Positions 15,735-22,840 are shown, numbered from the stretch's first letter. The stretch is 29,724 nucleotides of DNA from a bacterium (GCA_002710785.1 PAMC01000009.1:1-29724); one strand, 5' to 3'. The notes: a model not told the origin generated them from the letters alone. Program-made: numbers and translations.

Positions 15735-15770
15735 TAGCTAACGCCGCGGCCTTCGGCCGCGGCGTTGCTA
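15735..15770 (+). terminator. GC-rich hairpin, probable terminator or attenuator
   Basis: A perfect 12-bp stem AACGCCGCGGCC (15740-15751), loop TTC, and GGCCGCGGCGTT (15755-15766) is extended by TAGC/GCTA with one bulged T. No T-run follows, so classical termination is uncertain. The right arm overlaps the next promoter dyad. Confidence 0.5.
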
Positions 15771-15783
15771 TACTAATAGCAAC
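15764..15783 (+). promoter_or_regulatory. extended -10 promoter inside an 8-bp dyad
   Basis: TGC-TATACT (15766-15774) lies inside the inverted repeat GTTGCTAT (15764-15771), centre ACTA, ATAGCAAC (15776-15783). The -10 ends 11 bases before ATG 15786. A repressor site or a 5'-end hairpin are both possible. Confidence 0.55.
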
Positions 15784-15785
15784 GT

Positions 15786-16964
15786 ATGTTCGGTTTAGGA
15801 AAACACGCACCAGATGCGCGCTGTGGTCTCATTATGGATGTTGGCTCAGCCAGCGTCGCGGTCGCCATTGTTATTTCTGAACCTGGCGAACCTCAGCCAA
15901 CCGTGGTGTGGCACCACACAGAGCGTTGCGCTATTGGGACGGACGCCGATCTCCTTGAACTGGCGAAGCGAATAGCCGCAACAGTGGTTAACGTTTCTTT
16001 GGAGGTGTCAGGGCTGGGCCTTAAGGCCCTTAGCCAGCACGACAGCTCCATGCGCATTGATTCAATGCAGGTAGCTGTGGCTGCGCCGTGGAGCTATACT
16101 GTCCCGAAGTCGGTGCATTACTCTGCAGATGAAGCGTTTACCGTCGACGAGAAGTTAATTGCGGAGCTCACAAAATCGGCGGAAGACACAGCTACTGAGC
16201 AGTACGCGAACAACCAAATCTTTGAGTCACTCGGCCTCGAGGTAATTGACAGCAGCACAACACACTACGCCGCCAATGGGTATGCGGTTACCGACCCGGT
16301 CGGTCAAACCTTACAAGAGCTTACGCTCGTACGGCAGCTCACCATTTGCCAAAAACAACTGCTCGACGCGGTACGAAAGGCTCACGAAACCATTATCCCG
16401 CGCGCTCGGCTGAGTATTCGCTCCTTTATGCAACACATGCAGAGCCAGGTATTGCGGCGTGTTGCCGGTAGTACCACTCACGCACTGGTAGACATTAGTG
16501 GTGATGCCACCGAGGTAGGTATCGTCGTCGATGGCCTACTCCAAAATGTCATAAATAATAGTTGGGGACATTACGCCGTCGCGCGCGAGCTTGCAGTTAT
16601 TACCCAGCAGCCACCTGAAGCTGCCCTAGCGCTGATGCGCGAAACTCAAACGGGTACTGTAAGCGACTTACCAACCAACCAGCAGCTACAGTATGAATCT
16701 GTCCGAACTGCTTTTGCCCAAAAACTTACTGAGCTCATTACCCGCACAGCAAAGATGTCTGAGTTACCCTCCCACTACCTTATTCATAGCGATACCGGTA
16801 TGCGAACGTTCGCTGAGTCGATTCTGCGCCAAGCAGTACAATCTATTGGCACAACCGAACATTCAATCTCGCTCGTGAGTGAAAAACTCATTGACGTCAC
16901 TGCTTTAGAAGAGTCGCGCTTGGCTCTCTCGGTGGCTGTTTTCCACACGAATGGCGCTAAATAG
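15786..16964 (+). CDS. actin-fold PilM/FtsA-like ATPase
   Basis: 392 residues, soluble. The N-terminal phosphate-1 strand GLIMDVGSASVAVAIV (14-29) and the phosphate-2 strand HALVDISGDATEVGIVVDG (about 232-250) are the ATP-binding loops of the actin/Hsp70 superfamily. Between them is an insertion like the SHS2/1C subdomain of FtsA and PilM. The motif order and length fit PilM, which organises type IV pilus assembly on the cytoplasmic face by binding the PilN tail. No pilB, pilC or pilin gene is in the window, so pilus assembly is an inference. The next gene encodes a single-pass membrane protein that could be its partner. FtsA is a weaker alternative because no ftsZ is adjacent. Confidence 0.7.
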   Translation: MFGLGKHAPDARCGLIMDVGSASVAVAIVISEPGEPQPTVVWHHTERCAIGTDADLLELAKRIAATVVNVSLEVSGLGLKALSQHDSSMRIDSMQVAVAAPWSYTVPKSVHYSADEAFTVDEKLIAELTKSAEDTATEQYANNQIFESLGLEVIDSSTTHYAANGYAVTDPVGQTLQELTLVRQLTICQKQLLDAVRKAHETIIPRARLSIRSFMQHMQSQVLRRVAGSTTHALVDISGDATEVGIVVDGLLQNVINNSWGHYAVARELAVITQQPPEAALALMRETQTGTVSDLPTNQQLQYESVRTAFAQKLTELITRTAKMSELPSHYLIHSDTGMRTFAESILRQAVQSIGTTEHSISLVSEKLIDVTALEESRLALSVAVFHTNGAK

Positions 16965-16991
16965 ACTCGTCTGCTTATTAATTTCGTATAC

Positions 16992-17000
16992 TGGTATAAT
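16992..17000 (+). promoter_or_regulatory. consensus extended -10 promoter, leaderless spacing
   Basis: TGG-TATAAT (16992-17000) is a perfect extended -10 box ending eight bases before ATG 17009. AGAGGG between them is the only purine-rich Shine-Dalgarno-like stretch near a protein start, but it would fall mostly upstream of the transcript. Confidence 0.65.
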
Positions 17001-17008
17001 AAGAGGGT

Positions 17009-18352
17009 ATGGATAAAAAGTGGAACCTCCAAGACATAAAACCCGCGCAGCGGCCGGAACGTTCAGTGCGTCCAGCCGAACGCCCAAGTAAGCCGGCTGC
17101 TGCAGCGCCCGTTCAAGCGCGACCAGCTCCTGCCAAAGCGCCGGTTGAGCAAACTGACGATGGCACTATGCGCATTCCGATTGCGAGCGGCAGTCGCAAG
17201 CGGCGCAGTAACGTCGTTCTGGTTGCAATCGTGCTGCTCTTAGTCTTTGGTGGCATTGTCGGCGCAAGTTACCTACTACGCGGGGCTGACATTACCGTCT
17301 ATCCGCGCCACCGCGAGCCTAACATTAACGCTGAGTTTACTGCGTACGCTAACCCAACCGCACCCGAGCAGCTCAGTTACGAAATCATGACCCTCGAAGC
17401 CGAGGGGGAGCGGCAGGTTCGCGCCACAGGACAGCAAGCGGTAACCGAACAGGCCACGGGTGTACTCACTATTTACAAATCGACGCCAGGTGTACAGCGC
17501 CTAATCACCAACACCCGCTTTGAGGATGCGCTGGGTCGCATCTTCCGCTTGGTCGACTCAGTGGTGGTGCCTGGCGCTGTCGACGGACAGCCAGGTAGTA
17601 TCCAAGCTGAAGCGTTTGCGAGTGAGCCGGGCGAGGATTACAACGTTGCTGCTGGCTCTCGCTTTACTATTCCTGGTTTAGAGAGCGACGCTGACCTCTT
17701 TAATGCTATGTACGCCGAAAACGAGGCGCCGTTTTCTGGTGGATTTGATGGCCAGCGCTTTATAATCGACGAAGGTGAGCTCGCCGCCGCCCAGCAGGGG
17801 CTTCGCGAGGAGCTTCGTGATGCCCTTATTGAGCGTCTACCCAACGAGCAGCCAGCCAATCTACTGACCTTTGACGCAGCTACAGCGTTTGTATACGAAT
17901 CACTCCCGGCGGTTGAGTACGGCGATAACTTGGCGACCATTAAAGAAAAGGCAATTCTGCAGGTGCCTTTTTTTGCGGCACCTGAACTAGCGCAGTTCTT
18001 GGCTGCAGCCGCAGTACCCGGCTACGAGGGAGAACCGGTGCGAATTGTTGATCATACAAAGCTCGAGTTTGCTTACACCTCAGCCACCACCTCACGCAGC
18101 AATATCGCAAACGAGGAGTCGCTGCAGTTTGAACTAAAAGGTCGACCAACCATTGTATGGACCTACGACGCTGGACGTCTCGCCACTGACCTTCTTGGCG
18201 CTAACCGCACGGCACTTAACCAAGTTTTGCAGGGGTACCCAGCCATTGAACGAGCGCAGGCTGAGATCCGTCCGTTTTGGCAGCGCACCTTCCCAACCAA
18301 CATCCGAGAGATCAATATTACTGAGTCACTCGAAGACCCTGACAAAAACTAA
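17009..18352 (+). CDS. single-pass membrane protein with large baseplate-J-like extracytoplasmic region
   Basis: 447 residues. The cytoplasmic N-terminus (1-66) is rich in Pro, Ala, Arg and Lys and looks disordered. A membrane helix follows at about 68-90, after the basic stop GSRKRRS. The outer region begins ADITVYPRHREPNINAEF and contains ATGVLTIYKST, ITNTRFEDALGRIFRLVDSV and EPGEDYNVAAGSRFTIPGL. This strand-rich module is one I associate from memory with Patescibacteria proteins annotated as baseplate J-like. Following the PilM-like gene, it resembles a PilN/PilO type partner in topology, but sequence similarity to PilN is not evident. Function is unknown; a structural envelope role is likely. 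Confidence 0.65.
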   Translation: MDKKWNLQDIKPAQRPERSVRPAERPSKPAAAAPVQARPAPAKAPVEQTDDGTMRIPIASGSRKRRSNVVLVAIVLLLVFGGIVGASYLLRGADITVYPRHREPNINAEFTAYANPTAPEQLSYEIMTLEAEGERQVRATGQQAVTEQATGVLTIYKSTPGVQRLITNTRFEDALGRIFRLVDSVVVPGAVDGQPGSIQAEAFASEPGEDYNVAAGSRFTIPGLESDADLFNAMYAENEAPFSGGFDGQRFIIDEGELAAAQQGLREELRDALIERLPNEQPANLLTFDAATAFVYESLPAVEYGDNLATIKEKAILQVPFFAAPELAQFLAAAAVPGYEGEPVRIVDHTKLEFAYTSATTSRSNIANEESLQFELKGRPTIVWTYDAGRLATDLLGANRTALNQVLQGYPAIERAQAEIRPFWQRTFPTNIREINITESLEDPDKN

Positions 18353-18372
18353 CGATTTGGGGGATAGAGCAT

Positions 18373-18401
18373 TTGACGCCCGAGTCACTCTCTGGTAGAC
18401 T
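18373..18401 (+). promoter_or_regulatory. promoter of the infA-ribosomal protein run
   Basis: TTGACG (18373-18378), 17-base spacer, TAGACT (18396-18401) with TGG directly upstream. The -10 ends 12 bases before infA ATG 18414, so the leader is about six bases. It is one of the few promoters here with both boxes and is suited to high expression. Confidence 0.7.
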
Positions 18402-18413
18402 TCCACCCGTTTA

Positions 18414-18635
18414 ATGTCGGACACTGAAAAAACAGAGGATTTATTGTACGGAACTGTGGAAGAAGCGTTACCCAATACGCTTTTTCGCGTCCGTTTAGAT
18501 GAGTCCGGTGAGGTAACCCTCGCGTATCTAGCCGGCAAGATGCGGAGGTTTCGAATTCGCGTTTTGGTGGGGGATAAGGTTGCTATTCAACCTGATCCAT
18601 ACGGTGGAAAGGGCCGTATCACCAAACGTCTTTAA
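18414..18635 (+). CDS. infA: translation initiation factor IF-1
   Basis: 73 residues, the usual IF-1 length. A single S1/OB-fold domain: LYGTVEEALPNTLFRVRL, then LAYLAGKMRRFRIRVLVGDKV and ending GKGRITKRL, all diagnostic. IF-1 binds the 30S A site with IF-2 and IF-3 during initiation. It heads the cluster of rpmJ, rpsM, rpsK, rpsD and rpoA, a conserved order in bacteria, and has its own strong promoter. The short acidic N-terminal extension (MSDTEKTED) is slightly longer than in E. coli. Confidence 0.96.
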   Translation: MSDTEKTEDLLYGTVEEALPNTLFRVRLDESGEVTLAYLAGKMRRFRIRVLVGDKVAIQPDPYGGKGRITKRL

Positions 18636-18647
18636 ACTATACATAAT

Positions 18648-18701
18648 GGCATCGAGCCCGTACCAGCAATCTATTGCGGGTAGGTGCACGATGCGATGCA
18701 C
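18648..18701 (+). promoter_or_regulatory. possible structured leader between infA and rpmJ
   Basis: Of the 81 bases between infA and rpmJ, two small hairpins are visible: GCAAT-CT-ATTGC flanked by CCCG and CGGG, and GTGCA (18684-18688) with TGCAC (18697-18701). Ribosomal-protein operons are often controlled by S4 or S13 binding leader RNA, but no known site can be matched here. Confidence 0.3.
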
Positions 18702-18716
18702 GTGAACAAATTAAGT

Positions 18717-18833
18717 ATGAAGGTACGATCATCTATCAAAAAGCGCAGCGCAGACGACATTATTGTTCGTCGTCGTGGTCGCATTTACGTTATTAATAAG
18801 AAAAAGCCACGTCACAAGCAGCGACAGGGCTAG
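18717..18833 (+). CDS. rpmJ: ribosomal protein bL36, cysteine-free form
   Basis: 38 residues: MKVRSSIKKRS at the start, IIVRRRGRIYVINKKKPRHKQRQG near and at the end. The N-terminal MKVR-S and C-terminal PRHKQRQG are diagnostic of L36 of the large subunit. The zinc-binding residues of the classical form (CxxC, a third Cys and His) are replaced: Ser/Asp-Asp at the first pair and Asn at the third Cys. It is therefore a zinc-independent (C-minus) version. It lies between infA and rpsM, the expected place, seven bases before rpsM. Confidence 0.95.
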   Translation: MKVRSSIKKRSADDIIVRRRGRIYVINKKKPRHKQRQG

Positions 18834-18840
18834 TTAGACT

Positions 18841-19218
18841 ATGCGAATTTCTGGTATTACCATTCCTGATGAAAAACAGCTCGGCTTTGGCCTGACTGAG
18901 GTTTATGGTATCGGTCGAGCACGAGCGGCAACCATCCTCTCTGAGCTAAAGATCGACGCCACAACCAAACCAACTGATCTTACCACAGAGCAAGAAAACT
19001 CAATTCGTGAGAAAGTAGAAGGCTTCTCGATTGAAGGTGAGCTCAAGCGCCAGATTACTGGTGACATTAAGCGCCTGAAGGATATTAAATCGTACCGCGG
19101 GGACCGCCACGCCAAACGCCTTCCGGTGAGGGGTCAGCGCACCAAAACTAACGCGCGCACGCTCAAGGGTGTGAAGAAGACTATGGGTAGTGGTCGTCGT
19201 AAGCTTGAGAAGACCTAG
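18841..19218 (+). CDS. rpsM: ribosomal protein uS13
   Basis: 125 residues. It starts MRISGITIPDEKQLGFGLTE with the helix-hairpin-helix YGIGRARAATIL, and ends with the basic tail RHAKRLPVRGQRTKTNARTL that reaches toward the P-site tRNA. S13 sits in the 30S head and forms bridges with the 50S subunit. Length and motifs are normal. It begins seven bases after rpmJ, in the standard alpha-operon order. Confidence 0.97.
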   Translation: MRISGITIPDEKQLGFGLTEVYGIGRARAATILSELKIDATTKPTDLTTEQENSIREKVEGFSIEGELKRQITGDIKRLKDIKSYRGDRHAKRLPVRGQRTKTNARTLKGVKKTMGSGRRKLEKT

Positions 19219-19257
19219 AGGCTCGTAAGCTTAATTATTATCTACTGATTTATTCCT

Positions 19258-19689
19258 ATGGGTAAGAAACGAATCATCAAGAAAGGCGGTGGCTCAGATG
19301 TAACGGGAACTTCTCGCGCGCTGAGTCGGGTACCAAAAAAGAAGGTTTCAGCCGGTATCCTGAACGTACTTGCCACTTTCAACAACACTATTGTGACCCT
19401 AGCAGACCAAAAGGGTAATTCTATTATTGCCGCCAGTTGCGGCGCACTCGGCTTTAAAGGTTCTCGCAAGAGTACACCATTTGCGGCCGCCAAGGTTGGT
19501 GAAATTATCGGCGAAAAGGCCCAGCAGATGGGCATGAAGGAGGCTGAGGTAGTTGTGCGCGGCGTTGGTGCTGGGCGCGAATCAGCCTTGCGCGCCTTTG
19601 CAGGCAAGGGTGTCGCCATCACTAAAATTACTGATATGACGCCGGTACCACACAACGGTCCTCGTCCTAAGAAAGCCCGACGGGTATAA
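19258..19689 (+). CDS. rpsK: ribosomal protein uS11
   Basis: 143 residues. GILNVLATFNNTIVTLAD, GALGFKGSRKSTPFAA and the C-terminal VTKI-like IT...MTPVPHNGPRPKKARRV are diagnostic of S11, which lies on the 30S platform beside the mRNA exit region. The first about 30 residues are lysine- and glycine-rich and slightly longer than in E. coli. The ATG at 19258 has no Shine-Dalgarno sequence despite being an internal operon gene. Confidence 0.97.
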   Translation: MGKKRIIKKGGGSDVTGTSRALSRVPKKKVSAGILNVLATFNNTIVTLADQKGNSIIAASCGALGFKGSRKSTPFAAAKVGEIIGEKAQQMGMKEAEVVVRGVGAGRESALRAFAGKGVAITKITDMTPVPHNGPRPKKARRV

Positions 19690-19695
19690 ACGCGT

Positions 19696-20304
19696 ATGAA
19701 AATTGGTCCAAAATTCAAAATCGCCAAGCGACTCGGAGCACCGATCTTCGAGAAGACACAAACGCAGAAATTTGCCCTCTCTGAGGCACGTGGTGGCCGC
19801 ACCGGCAAGCGCCGCCCTGGCACCATCTCTGACTACAAGCGTCAGCTTACTGAAAAGCAAAAGATGCGCTTTACCTACGGTGTATCAGAGAAGCAGCTCC
19901 GCCGTTACGTTAGCGAGGCTATGTCTAAGAGTCACCAGCCGATCAACTTACTCGTTGCACGTCTAGAGCAACGTTTGGATAACGTCGTGTACCGCGCGGG
20001 TCTGGCCAAAACTCGCCAGATGGCCCGTCAGATGGTTTCTCACGGCCACATTACCGTTGAGGGTCGTAAGATCACTGTCCCTTCGCATAAAATGGCTCCT
20101 GGTAGCACATTTGCTGTGCGCGAAGGGAGTCGCCAGCGCGCGCTGTTTGACAACTTCGCTGAGGCCCACCAGGCTGCTGGTGTACCCGGCTGGATTAAGT
20201 TTGATGCCAAAGCAATGGCCGGCGAAGTAACCGGTACCCCAACGTACCAGCCGAGCGAAACGCTCTTCGACCCAGCCCAAGTGCTGGAATACTACAGTCG
20301 ATAG
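19696..20304 (+). CDS. rpsD: ribosomal protein uS4
   Basis: 202 residues. The N-terminal part has the basic GGRTGKRRPGTISDYKRQL and KMRFTYGVSEKQLRRYV segments. The central S4 RNA-binding domain is LEQRLDNVVYRAGLAKTRQM then ARQMVSHGHITVEGRKI. S4 nucleates 30S assembly and in many bacteria represses the alpha operon by binding its leader. The N-terminal zinc knuckle of some S4 proteins is absent (no Cys). It is six bases downstream of rpsK. Confidence 0.97.
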   Translation: MKIGPKFKIAKRLGAPIFEKTQTQKFALSEARGGRTGKRRPGTISDYKRQLTEKQKMRFTYGVSEKQLRRYVSEAMSKSHQPINLLVARLEQRLDNVVYRAGLAKTRQMARQMVSHGHITVEGRKITVPSHKMAPGSTFAVREGSRQRALFDNFAEAHQAAGVPGWIKFDAKAMAGEVTGTPTYQPSETLFDPAQVLEYYSR

Positions 20305-20338
20305 TATTACTTGTTATTAATCAGTTCACACATTCATT

Positions 20339-21295
20339 ATGCTCGAAACAAATGTCTCACTCCCAAGCAAGCCGCGGGTTGTCAAAGAAGAGGGTTTTTA
20401 CGGGATCTACGAAATTGACGGCCTCTACCCTGGGTACGGCCATACGCTCGGCAACTCACTGCGTCGCGTAATTCTCTCGTCACTTCCTGGTGCTGCAATT
20501 ACGCACGTGAAAATCGACGGTGTTAAGCACGAATTCGACACCATCAGCGGTGTAAAAGAAGACGTGGTCACTATTTTGCTTAACCTTAAGCGTGTCCGCT
20601 TGGCACTTCACAGTGACGAACCAGTAACCTTTACGTTAAAGAAAAGTGGCGCCGGAATGGTAACGGCAGCTGATCTTGACGCACCTTCACAGGTAGAGAT
20701 CCTCAGTCCTGAGCAGCACATCGCTGAAATCACCAACAAAACTGCTAAGCTCGACATTGAGGTAACCGTAGAGCGGGGTATGGGGTACGTGGCCCGCGAG
20801 GTACACCAAAAGGAGAAGGTTGACATTGGGGCCATTGCCCTTGATGCGGTGTTTACGCCAATTCGCCGCGCAAACTACGAAGTAGAAAATATGCGTGTTG
20901 GTGACCGTACCGACTACAATCGTCTACGTCTCTTTGTCGAAACCGACGGTACAATGGAGCCTCGCGAAGCTGTTGAGCAGGCTATTGAAGTCATGGTGCA
21001 CCAACTTAAAGCTGTGATCGGCTTCCAAGACACAGCCGAAGCAGAGGAGGAGACAGCCGACGAAGCTGAAACTGCAGCTACCGAGGTTGACCCTGATGTG
21101 CTCAAGACCCGCATAGAGACCCTTGACCTGCCACCGCGCACCCTAAGCGCTTTGGAAGAAGCGAGTATCCGTACGCTCGGCGGTCTTGTCAAAAAGAAAA
21201 AGGATGATATTCTAGCGCTCGACGGAATCGGCCCGAAAGGCGTGGAGGAGATCGAATCACTCCTCAGCGGCATGAACATTTCATTCGCCGACTAA
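20339..21295 (+). CDS. rpoA: DNA-directed RNA polymerase subunit alpha
   Basis: 318 residues. The N-terminal dimerisation domain has GYGHTLGNSLRRVILSSLPG and VKEDVVTILLNLK, which guide beta and beta-prime assembly. An acidic linker rich in Glu and Ala (about 233-253) leads to the C-terminal domain LDLPPRTLSALEEASIRTLGGL with the helix-hairpin-helix LDGIGPKGVEEIESLL. The C-terminal arginine and lysine used for UP-element contacts are present, whereas the neighbouring Asn of E. coli is replaced by Ser. It is the standard alpha-operon gene, followed by rplQ. Confidence 0.97.
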   Translation: MLETNVSLPSKPRVVKEEGFYGIYEIDGLYPGYGHTLGNSLRRVILSSLPGAAITHVKIDGVKHEFDTISGVKEDVVTILLNLKRVRLALHSDEPVTFTLKKSGAGMVTAADLDAPSQVEILSPEQHIAEITNKTAKLDIEVTVERGMGYVAREVHQKEKVDIGAIALDAVFTPIRRANYEVENMRVGDRTDYNRLRLFVETDGTMEPREAVEQAIEVMVHQLKAVIGFQDTAEAEEETADEAETAATEVDPDVLKTRIETLDLPPRTLSALEEASIRTLGGLVKKKKDDILALDGIGPKGVEEIESLLSGMNISFAD

Positions 21296-21305
21296 TCGAT
21301 TGAGT

Positions 21306-21656
21306 ATGCAACACAGTAAGAACAAGCGAACTCTTGGACGCACTCGCTCGCAGCGAACGGCTCTAATGCGTGGGCTCGCTGTTTCGCTGATTGAGCACGG
21401 CCAAATTGTAACCACCACTGCCAAGGCGAAAGAGCTGCGCCCGTTTGCTGAGCGTCTCGTAACGTACGCAAAGAAGGGTACTGTGGCTGCGCGCCGCAAT
21501 GCCGCCACAAAACTTGGCGAACCAAAAGATGTAGTTATCAAAAAGCTATTTGACGAGATTGCGCCCAAGTATGCTGACCGCACTGGAGGGTACACTCGTA
21601 TTATTAAAATGGGCGTCAAGGACGGTCGCGACCAGTCTGTAATTGAACTTGTATAG
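21306..21656 (+). CDS. rplQ: ribosomal protein bL17
   Basis: 116 residues from ATG 21306: MQHSKNKRTLGRTRSQRTALMRGLA..., then TTTAKAKELRPFAERLVTYAKKG and the C-terminal GGYTRIIKMGVKDGRDQSVIELV, all diagnostic of L17 at the 50S exit region. A TTG six bases upstream would add two residues but has no support. It starts 10 bases after rpoA and ends one base before rplM. Confidence 0.97.
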   Translation: MQHSKNKRTLGRTRSQRTALMRGLAVSLIEHGQIVTTTAKAKELRPFAERLVTYAKKGTVAARRNAATKLGEPKDVVIKKLFDEIAPKYADRTGGYTRIIKMGVKDGRDQSVIELV

Positions 21657-21657
21657 T

Positions 21658-22020
21658 ATGACTACTGAAACGACAATGCGTACACACACCATCGACGCCG
21701 CCGGCAAGCGCCTTGGTAAAGTGGCGACAGAGGCAGCAACCGTGCTCATGGGCAAGGACCAAGTTGATTTCGCCAAGCACACAGTTGCTGATGTGCAAGT
21801 GATTATCGAAAACGCCAGTAAACTTGATATTCCAGAGAAGAAGAAGGGTGAGATTTACCAAAGCTACTCTGGCTACCCAGGCGGTCGCTCTACTGAGACA
21901 CTTGAGCACCTTGGTGAGCGTCTCGGTTATAGCGAAGTAGTACGTCGTACCGTTAAAGGTATGTTGCCGAAGAACAAGCTGCAAGCAGTATTAATGAAGA
22001 ACCTAATCGTAACCGAGTAA
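21658..22020 (+). CDS. rplM: ribosomal protein uL13
   Basis: 120 residues from ATG 21658, or 114 from the internal Met of MRTHTIDAAGKRLGKVATEA. Motifs LMGKDQVDFAKHTVADVQVI, YQSYSGYPGGRST and VRRTVKGMLPKNKL are diagnostic of L13, an early 50S assembly protein. It is somewhat shorter than E. coli L13 (142), lacking the tail. It is separated from rplQ by one base and from rpsI by four, so the L13-S9 pair is fused onto the alpha operon. Confidence 0.97.
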   Translation: MTTETTMRTHTIDAAGKRLGKVATEAATVLMGKDQVDFAKHTVADVQVIIENASKLDIPEKKKGEIYQSYSGYPGGRSTETLEHLGERLGYSEVVRRTVKGMLPKNKLQAVLMKNLIVTE

Positions 22021-22024
22021 GTAT

Positions 22025-22426
22025 ATGGCAAAAGCAACCTACATCGAAGGTATCGGTCGCCGCAAGACCGCCAGTGCCCGGGTTCGATTAACACCAGCTA
22101 AAGAGACAACTATCACTGTGAATGGTAAGACGCTCGAAGAGTACTTCCCACATGAAGCACAGCGGCTTGAGGTGCAGTCGGTGCTCAAAGCCGAGGACGC
22201 CGGGATCGAAAATTACGAAGTGTCTGTGCACATTTCTGGTAGCGGTCTCTCAGCTCAGGCTGACGCGATCAAGCTTGGCATCGCCCGCGCACTCGTTAAG
22301 GAAAAGGCTGATCGTCGTGGAGTTTTAAAGCCACTTGGGTTTCTCAAGCGCGACCCTCGCTCAGTTGAGCGCAAGAAGTTTGGTCTCCGCAAAGCCCGCC
22401 GCCGCCCACAATGGTCAAAGCGTTAA
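22025..22426 (+). CDS. rpsI: ribosomal protein uS9
   Basis: 133 residues: YIEGIGRRKTASARVRLTPA, ITVNGKTLEEYFP, GGLSxQADAIKLGIARAL-like GSGLSAQADAIKLGIARAL, and the basic C-terminal tail KKFGLRKARRRPQWSKR that reaches the P-site tRNA anticodon. It is the last gene of the ribosomal protein run and is followed at once by a strong terminator. Confidence 0.97.
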   Translation: MAKATYIEGIGRRKTASARVRLTPAKETTITVNGKTLEEYFPHEAQRLEVQSVLKAEDAGIENYEVSVHISGSGLSAQADAIKLGIARALVKEKADRRGVLKPLGFLKRDPRSVERKKFGLRKARRRPQWSKR

Positions 22427-22427
22427 G

Positions 22428-22454
22428 AAAAGTGCCCCGTTTGGGGCACTTTTT
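22428..22454 (+). terminator. intrinsic terminator of the ribosomal protein operon
   Basis: A perfect 11-bp stem, AAAAGTGCCCC (22428-22438), loop GTTT, GGGGCACTTTT (22443-22453), followed by one more T. It begins two bases after the rpsI stop. Confidence 0.92.
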
Positions 22455-22584
22455 AGCTTTGACAGCCGAAGCGTTGTGAGGAGCGCAATTCCTGGCGCGA
22501 CGAACCGCGAGGCCGGGTAGGAGGTTCTTATGACTTACAGGAAGTAAAAACGCTTGAGCAACTGGCTCACTAACTTTATAAGCT
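22455..22584. other. non-coding stretch between two terminators; possible dispersed-repeat remnant
   Basis: No credible protein gene. The segment holds a GAGGAGCG ... GCGACGAA pattern (22479-22503), recalling the GAGGAGCGAAGCGACGAAG repeats common in bacterial intergenic DNA. It also holds TTGACA at 22459 without a matching -10, small hairpins (GAGC-AACTG-GCTC near 22556), and the only perfect GGAGGT Shine-Dalgarno sequence I saw in the window (22520-22525). That SD precedes a five-codon frame at 22530-22547. Whether it is an RNA gene, a repeat remnant or both cannot be decided by eye. Confidence 0.35.
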
Positions 22585-22619
22585 AAAACACAAAACGCCC
22601 CAGAAGGGGGCGTTTTGTG
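22585..22619 (-). terminator. intrinsic terminator oriented for minus-strand transcripts
   Basis: A 13-bp stem, CACAAAACGCCCC (22589-22601) and GGGGCGTTTTGTG (22607-22619) with loop AGAAG. Read on the minus strand it is followed by TTTT (complement of 22585-22588). On the plus strand no T-run follows the stem. It would therefore end RNA coming from the right. Confidence 0.7.
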
Positions 22620-22834
22620 AGTTGCGGGTAGTGACTGTGCTGCGTACTTGTAGATGTGGAACCTACCCTCCAAGGTGTACACTACGAACCGACATGGGCT
22701 CGTATGCACCACACAGACCGCAACCGTTAGAGACTGTGCTCGCGAGCCACGTTTGCACGTAACCTGCGATGTCTACCTCCGGTCAGAGCGCGTAGAGCTT
22801 CGCTCCGATCATTCCCCACCCGATACGAGTGAGT
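22589..22834 (-). ncRNA. candidate structured non-coding RNA, unidentified
   Basis: No protein gene is plausible here. On the minus strand the stretch has a TGG-TATTAT extended -10 box in front and a terminator with T-run behind, predicting an RNA of about 250 bases. Its ends can pair: CGGGTGG near the 5' end (complement of 22816-22822) with CTACCCG near the 3' end (complement of 22625-22631), with one G-U. Several inner hairpins are clear on either strand: GAGCG/CGCTC (22795-22814), CACAG/CTGTG (22713-22739) and TACGA/TCGTA within GGTG...CACC (22674-22710). I looked for SRP, RNase P and tmRNA signatures and found none; 6S RNA is possible on size and closed-stem shape only. Confidence 0.4.
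22724..22734 (+). repeat. isolated arm of the dispersed inverted-repeat element
   Basis: CCGTTAGAGAC is 11 of the 15 bases of the arm seen at trpS (28437-28451). No matching right arm is found nearby. It lies inside the candidate non-coding RNA. Confidence 0.45.
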
Positions 22835-22840
22835 ACACTA

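Noticed and set aside
15786..16964. FtsA
   Set aside because: The actin fold fits, but no ftsZ or division genes are adjacent and the C-terminal FtsA membrane helix is not evident; PilM-like is preferred.
22459..22464. Perfect TTGACA -35 hexamer after the rpsI terminator
   Set aside because: The bases 15-19 downstream are GC-rich with no -10-like hexamer.
22344..22712. A 122-residue minus-strand frame spanning the rpsI end and the following gap
   Set aside because: It overlaps rpsI on the opposite strand, crosses two terminators and has no domain-like composition; it looks like read-through of repeat sequence.
22589..22834. tmRNA, RNase P RNA or SRP RNA
   Set aside because: No CCA-ended tRNA-like part or tag frame, no RNase P conserved P4 motifs, and no GGAAG-type SRP domain IV loop were found on either strand.
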